This document shows, piece after piece, positions 1 to 5,768 of a DNA stretch of 6,894 nucleotides (position 1 is its first letter; every line of letters starts with the position of its first letter). The notes below the pieces were generated by a model that was not told the DNA's origin, ran no database searches, and saw nothing but the letters and a program-made list of their open reading frames with translations. The DNA is from Gemmatimonadota bacterium (GTDB taxonomy: Bacteria; Gemmatimonadota; Gemmatimonadetes; Palauibacterales; Palauibacteraceae): the NCBI GenBank assembly GCA_029288095.1, contig JARFPW010000083.1, forward strand, positions 1 through 6,894. Reading direction: 5' to 3'. Made by a program: the position numbers and the translations under genes.

Positions 1-75
1 ACTACGCGGCGCACGATCGCCCGTTTATTGACGATCCGTCAGGAGCGACAGCAGGTGGGAGACGCAGATGTCTGA
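1..75 (+). CDS. rpmC: Large-subunit ribosomal protein uL29 (L29), 3' end only
   Basis: The frame starting at base 1 is open for 24 codons and ends at TGA 73-75. It reads TTRRTIARLLTIRQERQQVG followed by DADV. The tRR-x-IARLLTI-R-ER pattern is the C-terminal helix of uL29, a small two-helix protein near the peptide exit tunnel of the 50S subunit that helps form the docking site for SRP and trigger factor. The start lies upstream of the window, so total length is unknown. Position directly before rpsQ is the standard bacterial order and supports the call more than the short sequence alone. The stop codon lies inside the first codons of rpsQ, giving an 8-nt overlap that suggests coupled translation. 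I am fairly sure, with the caveat that only 24 residues are visible. Confidence 0.85.
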   Translation, partial: TTRRTIARLLTIRQERQQVGDADV

Positions 76-349
76 GCAGGCGAGCGTGACGGGCGGTAGC
101 CGCAAGACGCGCCGGGGCCGCGTGATCAGCGACGCAATGGACAAGACCGTGGTCGTGTCCGTCGTGCGCCGCGTGGCGCATCCCCTCTATGGAAAGCGTG
201 TCAACCGGCGGAAGAAGTACCACGCCCACGACGAGGGTAACGAATACCGGACCGGCGACGTGGTCGTGATCGAAGAGACCCGTCCGCTGTCGAAGACCAA
301 GCGCTGGCGTGTCCTCGAGTTGATCGAGCGGCCGGAGACTGAGGGCTGA
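68..349 (+). CDS. rpsQ: Small-subunit ribosomal protein uS17 (S17)
   Basis: uS17 is a primary 16S rRNA-binding protein with an OB-fold, needed early in 30S assembly. The 93-residue product has the family core: GRVISDAMDKTVVVSV at about residues 17-32, a basic stretch (KRVNRRKKYHAHDE) at 43-56, and the signature GDVVVIEETRPLSKTKRWRV at 63-82. The first 13 or so residues (MSEQASVTGGSRK) are a low-complexity N-terminal extension, a common variable feature of this protein. The ATG at 68 is supported by GGAG at 58-61, six bases upstream. The start overlaps the end of rpmC by 8 nt, and only 3 nt separate the stop from rplN. Confidence 0.97.
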   Translation: MSEQASVTGGSRKTRRGRVISDAMDKTVVVSVVRRVAHPLYGKRVNRRKKYHAHDEGNEYRTGDVVVIEETRPLSKTKRWRVLELIERPETEG

Positions 350-352
350 TCG

Positions 353-721
353 ATGATTCAACAGGAGACAGAGGTTCGCATCGCCGATAATTCGGGTGCA
401 CGACGAGCGCTGTGCATTCGAGTCCTCGGAGGATCTAAGCGGCGCTATGCGGGGCTGGGTGACGTCGTCGTGGTCACGATCAAGGATGCGATTCCCGGCG
501 GTACGGTAAAGAAGGGCGAGGTCGCGCGGGCAGTAGTCGTGCGTACCGCCAAGGAGAACCGGCGGCCGGACGGATCGTACATCAGGTTCGATGAGAACGC
601 CGCGGTAATTATCAACGAGGCGGGTGAGCCACGGGCGACGCGGATATTCGGCCCCGTAGCGCGAGAACTGCGCGACAAGCGATTCATGAAGATCGTCTCG
701 CTGGCGCCGGAAGTGATTTGA
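353..721 (+). CDS. rplN: Large-subunit ribosomal protein uL14 (L14)
   Basis: uL14 sits at the subunit interface of the 50S, contacts 16S rRNA in the intersubunit bridge region, and is the docking site of the silencing factor RsfS. The 122-residue product has exactly the usual family length. It begins MIQQETEVRIADNSGARRA, the conserved N-terminus, continues with VLGGSKRRYAGLGDVVVVTIKDAIPGG at about 24-50, and ends with the conserved RIFGPVARELRDKRFMKIVSLAPEVI. The ATG at 353 lies 3 nt after the rpsQ stop. GAGGG at 341-345, inside the end of rpsQ, is a plausible ribosome-binding site. Nothing is unusual. Confidence 0.98.
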   Translation: MIQQETEVRIADNSGARRALCIRVLGGSKRRYAGLGDVVVVTIKDAIPGGTVKKGEVARAVVVRTAKENRRPDGSYIRFDENAAVIINEAGEPRATRIFGPVARELRDKRFMKIVSLAPEVI

Positions 722-734
722 GGGAGACGGAATC

Positions 735-1067
735 ATGACACTCAACAAGCTTCACGTGAGACGCGGCGACCAGGTTCAGGTCCTGTCGGGCAACTACAAG
801 GGTGCCCGCGGGCAGGTGCTCCGGACGATTCCGGCCAAGAATCAGGTGGTCGTGGAGGGAGTCAATGTCCGGAAGCGCCACCAGGCGCCGTCTCAGGAGA
901 ATCCGGAAGGCGGGATCATTACGTTCGAGGCTCCGATTCATGCCTCCAACGTCATGTTGATCGATCCGACCTCGGATGACCCATCGCGGTTCCGGACTCG
1001 CCTCGATGACGACGGCACGAAAGAGCGGATCGCCGTGCGTAGCGGCAATCCGATTCCCAGGGCGTAA
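735..1067 (+). CDS. rplX: Large-subunit ribosomal protein uL24 (L24)
   Basis: uL24 is an assembly-initiating protein that binds the 5' domain of 23S rRNA and lies close to the tunnel exit. The 110-residue product carries a KOW motif at about residues 9-36 (RRGDQVQVLSGNYKGARGQV), followed by VVVEGVNVRKRHQAP and the conserved PEGGIITFEAPIHASNVMLIDP block at 57-78. The C-terminal 30 residues are rather acidic (SDDPSRFRTRLDDDG) and less conserved, which is normal. The ATG at 735 is preceded by GGGAG at 722-726, eight bases upstream and directly after the rplN stop. The next gene, rplE, begins 6 nt after the stop. Confidence 0.97.
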   Translation: MTLNKLHVRRGDQVQVLSGNYKGARGQVLRTIPAKNQVVVEGVNVRKRHQAPSQENPEGGIITFEAPIHASNVMLIDPTSDDPSRFRTRLDDDGTKERIAVRSGNPIPRA

Positions 1068-1073
1068 AGAACG

Positions 1074-1634
1074 ATGAAGACAAGACTCGGAGATCATTAC
1101 AAGTCACACGTCGTGTCGAAGTTGACGGGGGAATTCGAATTCTCGAACCCGATGGAAGTACCGCGTCTCGAGAAGATCATCCTCAACGTCGGACTCGGCA
1201 GTGCGAAAGATGACGCAAAGCTGCTGGACTCGGTCGTCGCAGAGCTCGCGACGATTTCCGGTCAGCGCCCCGTCGTCACGAAGGCTCGGAAGTCGGTTTC
1301 CAACTTCGGCCTTCGCGAGGGTATGCCCGTGGGAGTAAAGGTGACATTGCGCGGTGCGCGAATGTACCAGTTTCTCGATCGCTACATCAGTACGGCGATT
1401 CCGCGAGTCCGTGACTTTCGCGGCCTCAGCACGAGGGCGTTCGACGGGCGGGGTAACTACACGGTCGGCGTTCGGGAACAGATGATTTTTCCCGAGATCG
1501 ACTACGATGACATTGTTCGTGTGCACGGCATGGACATCACGTTCGTGACGTCCACTGACAAGGACGACGAGGCACTCGTGCTCCTTCGGGAGATGGGCAT
1601 GCCGTTCCGCGACGAGACGCCGGTCGTAGTCTGA
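1074..1634 (+). CDS. rplE: Large-subunit ribosomal protein uL5 (L5)
   Basis: uL5 binds 5S rRNA together with uL18, anchors the central protuberance of the 50S subunit, and contacts the P-site tRNA and 30S head. The 186-residue product contains the family blocks PRLEKIILNVGLGSAKDDAK (30-49), KARKSVSNFGLREGMPVGVKVTLRG (70-94) and the strongly conserved STRAFDGRGNYTVGVREQ (119-136) with IFPEIDYDDI after it, ending in LLREMGMPFRD. The ATG at 1074 matches the expected N-terminus (…HYKSHVVSKL). There is no strong Shine-Dalgarno (only AAAGA just before it), so with a 6-nt gap translation is probably coupled to rplX. In E. coli, S8 represses this operon by binding mRNA at the rplX-rplE junction. I could not see a clear S8 mimic here. 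Confidence 0.98.
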   Translation: MKTRLGDHYKSHVVSKLTGEFEFSNPMEVPRLEKIILNVGLGSAKDDAKLLDSVVAELATISGQRPVVTKARKSVSNFGLREGMPVGVKVTLRGARMYQFLDRYISTAIPRVRDFRGLSTRAFDGRGNYTVGVREQMIFPEIDYDDIVRVHGMDITFVTSTDKDDEALVLLREMGMPFRDETPVVV

Positions 1635-1646
1635 GCTGGGGCTCAG
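1631..1646 (+). other. Short hairpin spanning the rplE stop codon
   Basis: CTGAGC at 1631-1636 and GCTCAG at 1641-1646 are perfect inverted repeats around a TGGG loop. They form a 6-bp stem that includes the rplE stop codon TGA (1632-1634). Overlapping alternatives exist, for example AGCTG 1634-1638 with CAGCT 1651-1655. There is no run of T after the stem, so this is not an intrinsic terminator. It could be an mRNA stability or processing element, or chance. It lies in the longest intergenic gap of the window, and the rpsN ribosome-binding site at 1661-1665 is outside the stem. Confidence 0.4.
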
Positions 1647-1660
1647 CCGACAGCTGATTC

Positions 1661-1665
1661 AGGAG
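1661..1665 (+). promoter_or_regulatory. Shine-Dalgarno for rpsN
   Basis: AGGAG at 1661-1665 lies six bases before the rpsN ATG at 1672. It is one of the better ribosome-binding sites in the window, and it serves the gene that follows the longest gap, where coupling to the upstream gene is least likely. Confidence 0.75.
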
Positions 1666-1671
1666 AGGTAG

Positions 1672-1857
1672 ATGGCCAGGAAGGCACTGATTGAGAAGGC
1701 GAACAGAAAGCCGAAGTACAGCGCTCGCACGATTCATCGCTGCAACCGCTGTGGACGGGTTCGCGCCTACATTCGCAAGTTCGGCCTGTGCCGGATCTGC
1801 TTCCGGGAGATGGCCCTGCGCGGCGAGATCCCGGGCGTTCGAAAGGCGAGTTGGTAA
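1672..1857 (+). CDS. rpsN: Small-subunit ribosomal protein uS14, zinc-binding form (S14 type Z)
   Basis: uS14 is a late-assembling protein of the 30S head, close to the A and P sites. The 61-residue product is the short form carrying a zinc ribbon: Cys24-x2-Cys27 and Cys40-x2-Cys43 (RCNRCGRVRAYIRKFGLCRIC). It ends with the family signature FREMALRGEIPGVRKASW. The short C+ form is distinct from the roughly 100-residue zinc-free form of E. coli. Many bacteria carry a second, zinc-free copy under Zur control elsewhere, but that cannot be judged from this window. The start is fixed by AGGAG at 1661-1665. The stop lies 3 nt before rpsH. Confidence 0.98.
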   Translation: MARKALIEKANRKPKYSARTIHRCNRCGRVRAYIRKFGLCRICFREMALRGEIPGVRKASW

Positions 1858-1860
1858 ACG

Positions 1861-2259
1861 ATGAGCATGAATGATCCTATCGCCGACATGCTGACGCGAA
1901 TCCGCAATGCGGGTCACGCGGGGCATCGGCGCGTCGACATGCCGGTCTCGAAGCTGAAGATCGAGATCGGCCGCATCCTGACCGAGAACAACTTCATCCA
2001 CGGCTACAAGGTGCTGGATGACGGCCGTCACGGGTTACTACGGGTGTACCTGAAGTACACCGAAGAAGAACGTCCCGTGATCCGGTCGCTGAAGCGAGTC
2101 TCGCGGCCTGGACTGCGACGCTACGTCGGTGCCGGTGAAGTACCGAAGGTCAGGTCCGGGATGGGGATTGCGATTCTGTCGACCTCGAAGGGCGTAATGA
2201 CGGACCGCGAAGCACGGGCCGGACGCATCGGCGGCGAAGTCCTGGCCACGGTCTTCTAG
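1861..2259 (+). CDS. rpsH: Small-subunit ribosomal protein uS8 (S8)
   Basis: uS8 binds helix 21 of 16S rRNA and organises the central domain of the 30S. In E. coli it is also the translational repressor of the spc operon. The 132-residue product opens with MSMNDPIADMLTRIRNAG, nearly identical to the family N-terminus, and contains the C-terminal signature STSKGVMTDREA (107-118) used for rRNA binding. A second in-frame ATG at 1867 is possible, but the first keeps the widely conserved Met-Ser-Met start. The gap to rpsN is only 3 nt and no good Shine-Dalgarno is seen, so initiation is probably coupled. A 28-nt gap follows. Confidence 0.98.
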   Translation: MSMNDPIADMLTRIRNAGHAGHRRVDMPVSKLKIEIGRILTENNFIHGYKVLDDGRHGLLRVYLKYTEEERPVIRSLKRVSRPGLRRYVGAGEVPKVRSGMGIAILSTSKGVMTDREARAGRIGGEVLATVF

Positions 2260-2287
2260 GTCACCGTCCAGAGGAAGAGAACGAGAC

Positions 2288-2830
2288 ATGTCGAGAGTCG
2301 GAAAACAGCCAATCCCGGTACCTGATGGCGTGACAGTGTCGCTCGAGGGAACGCGGGTCACGGTAAAAGGGCCGAAGGGTGAACTCTCCGGGTCGTTTGA
2401 TCCGGAACTCGCCATCGCGCTGGAGGATGGAGTAATCAACGTCTCCCGCCCGACCGACCAGCCGCGGCACCGCTCGCTGCACGGGCTAACGCGCACGCTG
2501 ATCGCGAACATGGTCCAGGGCGTCACGGACGGCTTCGAGAAGACGCTGGAGATTCACGGCGTCGGGTACCGCGTACTGAAGAAGGGTAGTGGCATCGAGC
2601 TGAGCGTGGGATTCAGCAACCCGGTCGCGTTTGCCGCGCCGGAAGGCGTCGAGCTCGTCATAGAGTCACCGACCCTGCTGCACGTGCGGGGCACGGATAA
2701 GCAACAGGTGGGCGAGACGGCAGCACGCATCCGTAAGGTGCGGCCGCCGGAACCATATAAGGGCAAGGGCATTCGCTACCGCGGCGAGCACGTACGGCGG
2801 AAGGCCGGTAAGGCCGCGGCGAGCGCCTAG
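2288..2830 (+). CDS. rplF: Large-subunit ribosomal protein uL6 (L6)
   Basis: uL6 lies near the sarcin-ricin loop and factor-binding site of the 50S and is needed for late large-subunit assembly. The 180-residue product has the usual length and the two-repeat architecture: an N-terminal half starting MSRVGKQPIPVPDGV with VTVKGPKGELS (24-34), and a second half with EIHGVGYRV (88-96). The signature PEPYKGKGIRYRGEHVRRKAG runs over 154-174. The tail is Ala-rich. The 28-nt leader between rpsH and this ATG is purine-rich (GAGGAAGAGA at 2271-2280), but the best GAGG match is 13 bases from the start, so the ribosome-binding site is suboptimal. Confidence 0.98.
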   Translation: MSRVGKQPIPVPDGVTVSLEGTRVTVKGPKGELSGSFDPELAIALEDGVINVSRPTDQPRHRSLHGLTRTLIANMVQGVTDGFEKTLEIHGVGYRVLKKGSGIELSVGFSNPVAFAAPEGVELVIESPTLLHVRGTDKQQVGETAARIRKVRPPEPYKGKGIRYRGEHVRRKAGKAAASA

Positions 2831-2845
2831 GAACGGGAACGATAG

Positions 2846-3223
2846 ATGGCGAACAAAAAGGCTGAGACGCGACGCGTCCAGAGACAAAAGAGGCACAGGC
2901 GCGTACTCAAGAAGCTTCGAGGTACGGCTGAGCGGCCACGTCTCGTGGTGTTCCGCAGCCTGCGCAATATGGAAGGACAGATCGTCGACGATGATCGTGG
3001 TGTGACGTTGCTGGGAATCTCGACAAGGGCTGCCACTCCGGTGAAGACCGAAGAAGAGATGACGAGCAAGGTCGCGATCAGCTATGCGGCAGGACGGTTA
3101 CTGGCGGAGAAAGCCCGGGAGAGCGGCATCGAAAAGATCGTGTTCGACCGGGGCGGGTATCGATATCACGGCCGAGTCAAGGCGTTCGCGGACGGCGCGC
3201 GCGCTGGCGGGCTCGACTTCTGA
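2846..3223 (+). CDS. rplR: Large-subunit ribosomal protein uL18 (L18)
   Basis: uL18 binds 5S rRNA and, with uL5, brings it into the central protuberance. The 125-residue product has a very basic N-terminal tail (ETRRVQRQKRHRRVLKKLRG, 7-26), then RPRLVVFRSLRNMEGQIVDD (30-49), and ends with the conserved block VFDRGGYRYHGRVKAFADGA (99-118). The segment Ser38-Leu-Arg-Asn-Met-Glu differs somewhat from the commoner S-N-K-H-I-Y at this place but keeps the fold-defining pattern. The ATG at 2846 is preceded by GGGA at 2835-2838, seven bases upstream and in the 15-nt gap after rplF. Confidence 0.97.
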   Translation: MANKKAETRRVQRQKRHRRVLKKLRGTAERPRLVVFRSLRNMEGQIVDDDRGVTLLGISTRAATPVKTEEEMTSKVAISYAAGRLLAEKARESGIEKIVFDRGGYRYHGRVKAFADGARAGGLDF

Positions 3224-3241
3224 CGCACGAAGGCTTCTAGA

Positions 3242-3769
3242 ATGGCGAAGAGACAAAACCGCAAGCGGGATCGCGACACCGACAACATCAAGGAAAACGT
3301 GATTCACATCAATCGCGTTTCCAAGGTCGTCAAGGGTGGACGGCGCTTTTCCTTCACGGCTCTCGTCGCCGTGGGTGACGGCAACGGCAAGGTCGGCACG
3401 GCTCTCGGGAAGGCCAACGAAGTGGCCGAGGCGATTCGAAAGGGTGTCGAACGGGCTCGGGCCAGCATGGTCGAGGTACCGGTCGTGAACGGCACGATCC
3501 CCCACGAGCTCATTGGTCGAAGTGGAGCCGGACGCGTTTTGCTGAAGCCGGCCGGTCCGGGTACCGGAGTGATCGCCGGGGGTCCCGTGCGTGCCGTGCT
3601 CGAATGTGCGGGAGTCCAGAACATCCTCACGAAGAGCCTGGGGTCCAACAATCCGCTGAATATGGTCGCCGCCACGATGAGTGGTCTGCAGACCCTCGTG
3701 ACGCCGGAGCAGGTCGCCCGCGAGCGCGGCATCGAGCTCGAGGAGCTTCGGGAGGCAATGCGTGGCTAA
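3242..3769 (+). CDS. rpsE: Small-subunit ribosomal protein uS5 (S5)
   Basis: uS5 lines the mRNA entry side of the 30S, works with uS4 in decoding fidelity and helicase activity, and is the site of spectinomycin-resistance mutations. The 175-residue product has a basic N-terminal tail and the double-stranded-RNA-binding-like S5 domain (about 18-83). That domain contains INRVSKVVKGGRRFSFTALV and VGDGNGKVGTALGKANEV, the loop near the spectinomycin site. The C-terminal domain (about 95-165) contains AGPGTGVIAGGPVRAVLE and NILTKSLGSNNPLNMVAAT. I see no obvious deletion in the 24-35 loop. GAAGG at 3229-3233 lies eight bases from the ATG. The 3' end overlaps rpmD by 8 nt. Confidence 0.98.
   Translation: MAKRQNRKRDRDTDNIKENVIHINRVSKVVKGGRRFSFTALVAVGDGNGKVGTALGKANEVAEAIRKGVERARASMVEVPVVNGTIPHELIGRSGAGRVLLKPAGPGTGVIAGGPVRAVLECAGVQNILTKSLGSNNPLNMVAATMSGLQTLVTPEQVARERGIELEELREAMRG
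3751..3755 (+). promoter_or_regulatory. Shine-Dalgarno for the GTG start of rpmD
   Basis: GGAGG at 3751-3755, inside the last codons of rpsE, lies six bases before the GTG at 3762. It decides the rpmD start, because no ATG is available at the expected N-terminus. Confidence 0.8.
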
Positions 3770-3947
3770 GACAATACGAATCAAACAGGTGCGCAGTGGT
3801 TGCAACGCGATGCGCAAGCAACGCGAAACGCTGCGGGCGTTGGGTCTTCGCCATCACCAGGCGGAGGTCGTCAAGGAAGATAACCCGGCGATTCGTGGGA
3901 TGATTCGAGTCGTCTCGCATCTCGTCGAGGTCGAGGAGGCGGACTGA
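3762..3947 (+). CDS. rpmD: Large-subunit ribosomal protein uL30 (L30)
   Basis: uL30 is a small 50S protein with a ferredoxin-like fold, present in most but not all bacteria. The 61-residue product starts at a GTG (read as Met) and begins MAKTIRIKQVRSGCNAMRKQ. It continues with RETLRALGLRHHQAEVV, and ends with the typical NPAIRGMIRVVSHLVEVEEAD. The GTG at 3762 overlaps the end of rpsE by 8 nt. It is fixed by a strong GGAGG at 3751-3755 and by the match of the N-terminus to the family. The usual arginine-serine-proline-isoleucine after the first strand is replaced by Arg-Ser-Gly-Cys, within normal variation. The next gene begins 2 nt after the stop. Confidence 0.96.
   Translation: MAKTIRIKQVRSGCNAMRKQRETLRALGLRHHQAEVVKEDNPAIRGMIRVVSHLVEVEEAD
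3933..3939 (+). promoter_or_regulatory. Shine-Dalgarno for rplO
   Basis: GAGGAGG at 3933-3939 is the longest anti-16S match I noticed in the window. It lies ten bases before the rplO ATG, within the last codons of rpmD, where it also encodes part of the acidic VEVEEAD tail. Confidence 0.7.
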
Positions 3948-3949
3948 GT

Positions 3950-4405
3950 ATGGCGAAGAAGCGTCTGGGCCTGGACAACCTGAGTCCTGCTCCTGGGTCG
4001 CACCGTGCGCGCAAGCGCATTGGCCGCGGTCACGGATCCGGTAAGGGAAAGACGTCAGGCAAGGGACACAAAGGTCAGAAGTCACGCACCGGCGTATCGA
4101 TCCCTGCATGGTTCGAGGGTGGTCAGATGCCGCTGTACCGGCGCATCCCGAAGCGGGGCTTCAAGTCGCTGAATCCGAAGCGCTACCAGGTGGTGAATCT
4201 GTCGGCACTCGCCGAGCTTTCCGAGACGACGATCGGACCGGAAGAGCTTGTGGGCCACGGCCTGATCAGATCGCTCAACAAGCGCGTAAAGGTACTTGGT
4301 GACGGGACGCCGGGTCGTGCGATTACCGTGCGTGCACATGCGTTCAGCGCCTCTGCCCGCGAGCGCATCGCGGCGGATGGCGGCACGGCGGAACTGATCG
4401 GCTGA
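3950..4405 (+). CDS. rplO: Large-subunit ribosomal protein uL15 (L15)
   Basis: uL15 is a late-assembly 50S protein whose long N-terminal extension threads into 23S rRNA. The 151-residue product starts MAKKRLGLDNLSPAPGSHRA. The very basic, glycine-rich extension RKRIGRGHGSGKGKTSGKGH runs on into KGQKSRTG over 21-48, followed by FEGGQMPLYRRIPKRGFKS (55-73). The globular C-terminal domain (about 75-151) includes KVLGDG and ITVRAHAFSASARERI. Length and order of blocks are those of the bacterial family. The start lies 2 nt after rpmD and has a strong ribosome-binding site. Only 1 nt separates the stop from secY. Confidence 0.98.
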   Translation: MAKKRLGLDNLSPAPGSHRARKRIGRGHGSGKGKTSGKGHKGQKSRTGVSIPAWFEGGQMPLYRRIPKRGFKSLNPKRYQVVNLSALAELSETTIGPEELVGHGLIRSLNKRVKVLGDGTPGRAITVRAHAFSASARERIAADGGTAELIG

Positions 4406-4406
4406 C

Positions 4407-5768
4407 ATGGCCAACGAACGTGCAAACGCCGCCCTGGCGGCTGCCAACCTATTCAAGATCCCGGAGCTGAAAGAGAAGATTCTCTTCACGCTTCTCTGTC
4501 TGGCGATCTATCGGCTCGGCGCTCACATACCCACGGCGATGGTGGATGTGATTGCCCTGCGCAGCCTGGCGGGTCAATTCGACGGAACGCTGTTCGGGAT
4601 CTACGACCTGTTCGTTGGTGGGGCCCTCCAGAGGGCAACCATATTCGCGCTCGGGATCATGCCGTACATCTCGGCGAGCATCATATTCCAGGTGCTCAGC
4701 GCGACGTTCCCGACGATCAAGAAGCTGCAGCAGGAGGGCGAGGACGGGCAGCGCAAGCTGACCCAGTGGACGCGCTATACGACCGTGTTCCTCTGCATGT
4801 CGCAGGCATACGGGTATGCGCTGTTCCTCGAATCTCAGGTCGGGGTCGTGACACAGCCGGGCATGGGCTTCCGGCTTCTAACCGTACTGCTCCTGACCGC
4901 CGGCGGAATCTACGTAATGTGGCTCGGAGAGCAGATCACGGAGCGGGGCATCGGGAACGGCATGTCGCTGCTGATCTTCTTCTCGATCATCCAGGGATTT
5001 CCGGGTGCGGTAATCAATACATTCGAGCTGTGGCGGGCCGGCGGCATCAGTCTGTTCATGCTCGCCGCCCTCGGCGCCGTGCTGACCGCAGTAACCGCGG
5101 CCGTGGTATCGCTCACGATGGCCGCACGACGGATCCCCGTTCAGATCCCGCGCAAAGTCGTCGGGAGGGGCCGCGTGCGTGAAGGGCAGAAATCCTTCAT
5201 CCCGATTCGGATCAACTCCGCGGGCGTGATGCCGATCATCTTCGCCCAGGCGATCATCATCATCCCCGGCACGCTCTACGCGTTCACCGGCGGACAGGGT
5301 GCTGCCGCGGGCGGAGTGAGCGGGTTCCTGTACGATCTGAGCCAGATATTCGCCATCGGCTCGCCCTGGTACTACTCGACATATGCATTGCTGATCATCG
5401 TGTTTACGTACGTCTACACGGCGATCATCTTCGACCCGATAGACCTCGCCGAGAACCTGCGAAAGCAGGGCGGTTTCATTCCTGGAGTGAAACCGGGCGC
5501 CTCGACGGCGGAATACATCGACCGTGTGCTGACGCGAGTGACGCTCCCCGGATCCGTGTACCTGGCGGTCATAGCGCTGCTCCCGTTCTTCATCTTCGAC
5601 GCGTTCAACATCCAGACCTTCTTCTTCGGCGGAACGTCGCTGCTGATTGTCGTGGGTGTCGCGCTCGATACGGTTCAGCAGATGCAACAGCACCTGCTGC
5701 TGAGGCAGTACGAGGGCTTCATGAAGAAGGGCCGGGTCAAGTACCGGGGCCGTCAGCGGTATATGTGA
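4407..5768 (+). CDS. secY: Protein translocase channel subunit SecY
   Basis: SecY is the inner-membrane pore of the SecYEG translocon, through which unfolded proteins pass with SecA or from the docked ribosome. The 453-residue product shows ten hydrophobic segments, roughly at 25-42, 77-100, 122-143, 154-175, 184-205, 214-240, 273-295, 322-345, 378-400 and 405-422. Family motifs are GIMPYISASIIFQVL (83-97, TM2), ITERGIGNGMSLLIF (177-191, TM5), the long basic cytosolic loop with RRIPVQ (241-246), GGFIPGVKPG (355-364) and the C-terminal VQQMQQHLLLRQYEGFMKKG. The loop residue matching the near-invariant Arg357 of E. coli is Lys362. No strong Shine-Dalgarno precedes the ATG, and the 1-nt gap suggests coupling to rplO. 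The stop overlaps adk by 4 nt. Confidence 0.98.
   Translation: MANERANAALAAANLFKIPELKEKILFTLLCLAIYRLGAHIPTAMVDVIALRSLAGQFDGTLFGIYDLFVGGALQRATIFALGIMPYISASIIFQVLSATFPTIKKLQQEGEDGQRKLTQWTRYTTVFLCMSQAYGYALFLESQVGVVTQPGMGFRLLTVLLLTAGGIYVMWLGEQITERGIGNGMSLLIFFSIIQGFPGAVINTFELWRAGGISLFMLAALGAVLTAVTAAVVSLTMAARRIPVQIPRKVVGRGRVREGQKSFIPIRINSAGVMPIIFAQAIIIIPGTLYAFTGGQGAAAGGVSGFLYDLSQIFAIGSPWYYSTYALLIIVFTYVYTAIIFDPIDLAENLRKQGGFIPGVKPGASTAEYIDRVLTRVTLPGSVYLAVIALLPFFIFDAFNIQTFFFGGTSLLIVVGVALDTVQQMQQHLLLRQYEGFMKKGRVKYRGRQRYM

Noticed and set aside
28..60. TTGACG-like -35 box within the rpmC tail (28-33)
   Set aside because: No -10-like sequence lies about 17 bases downstream, and the hexamer is part of the conserved uL29 coding sequence.
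2..748. Long minus-strand open frame (248 codons) opposite rpsQ and rplN
   Set aside because: It lies antisense to three unmistakable ribosomal-protein genes, its translation shows no family pattern (rich in Arg, Leu, His, Pro), and GC-rich codon use routinely opens such frames.
1050..1110. Possible S8-binding mRNA site at the rplX-rplE junction, as in E. coli
   Set aside because: I could not draw a helix-21-like stem with its internal loop by eye. A covariance search with aligned relatives would be needed to claim it.
2260..2287. Purine-rich 28-nt gap between rpsH and rplF as a possible regulatory site
   Set aside because: It shows only a purine-rich ribosome-binding region, with no inverted repeat, promoter-like pair or terminator.
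3098..3817. Minus-strand open frame of 239 codons opposite rplR, rpsE and rpmD
   Set aside because: Its length follows from the codon bias of rpsE on the other strand. It has no recognisable domain and no intergenic room for its own signals.
4622..4635. Inverted repeat GCCCTCCAGAGGGC inside secY
   Set aside because: The stem is 5-6 bp with a tiny loop, wholly within conserved SecY coding sequence and with no T-tract, so chance is the best explanation.
4878..5693. Minus-strand open frame of 271 codons opposite secY
   Set aside because: The product is a highly charged Arg/Asp/Glu/His-rich string, as expected from reading hydrophobic SecY codons in reverse. The plus-strand SecY is certain.
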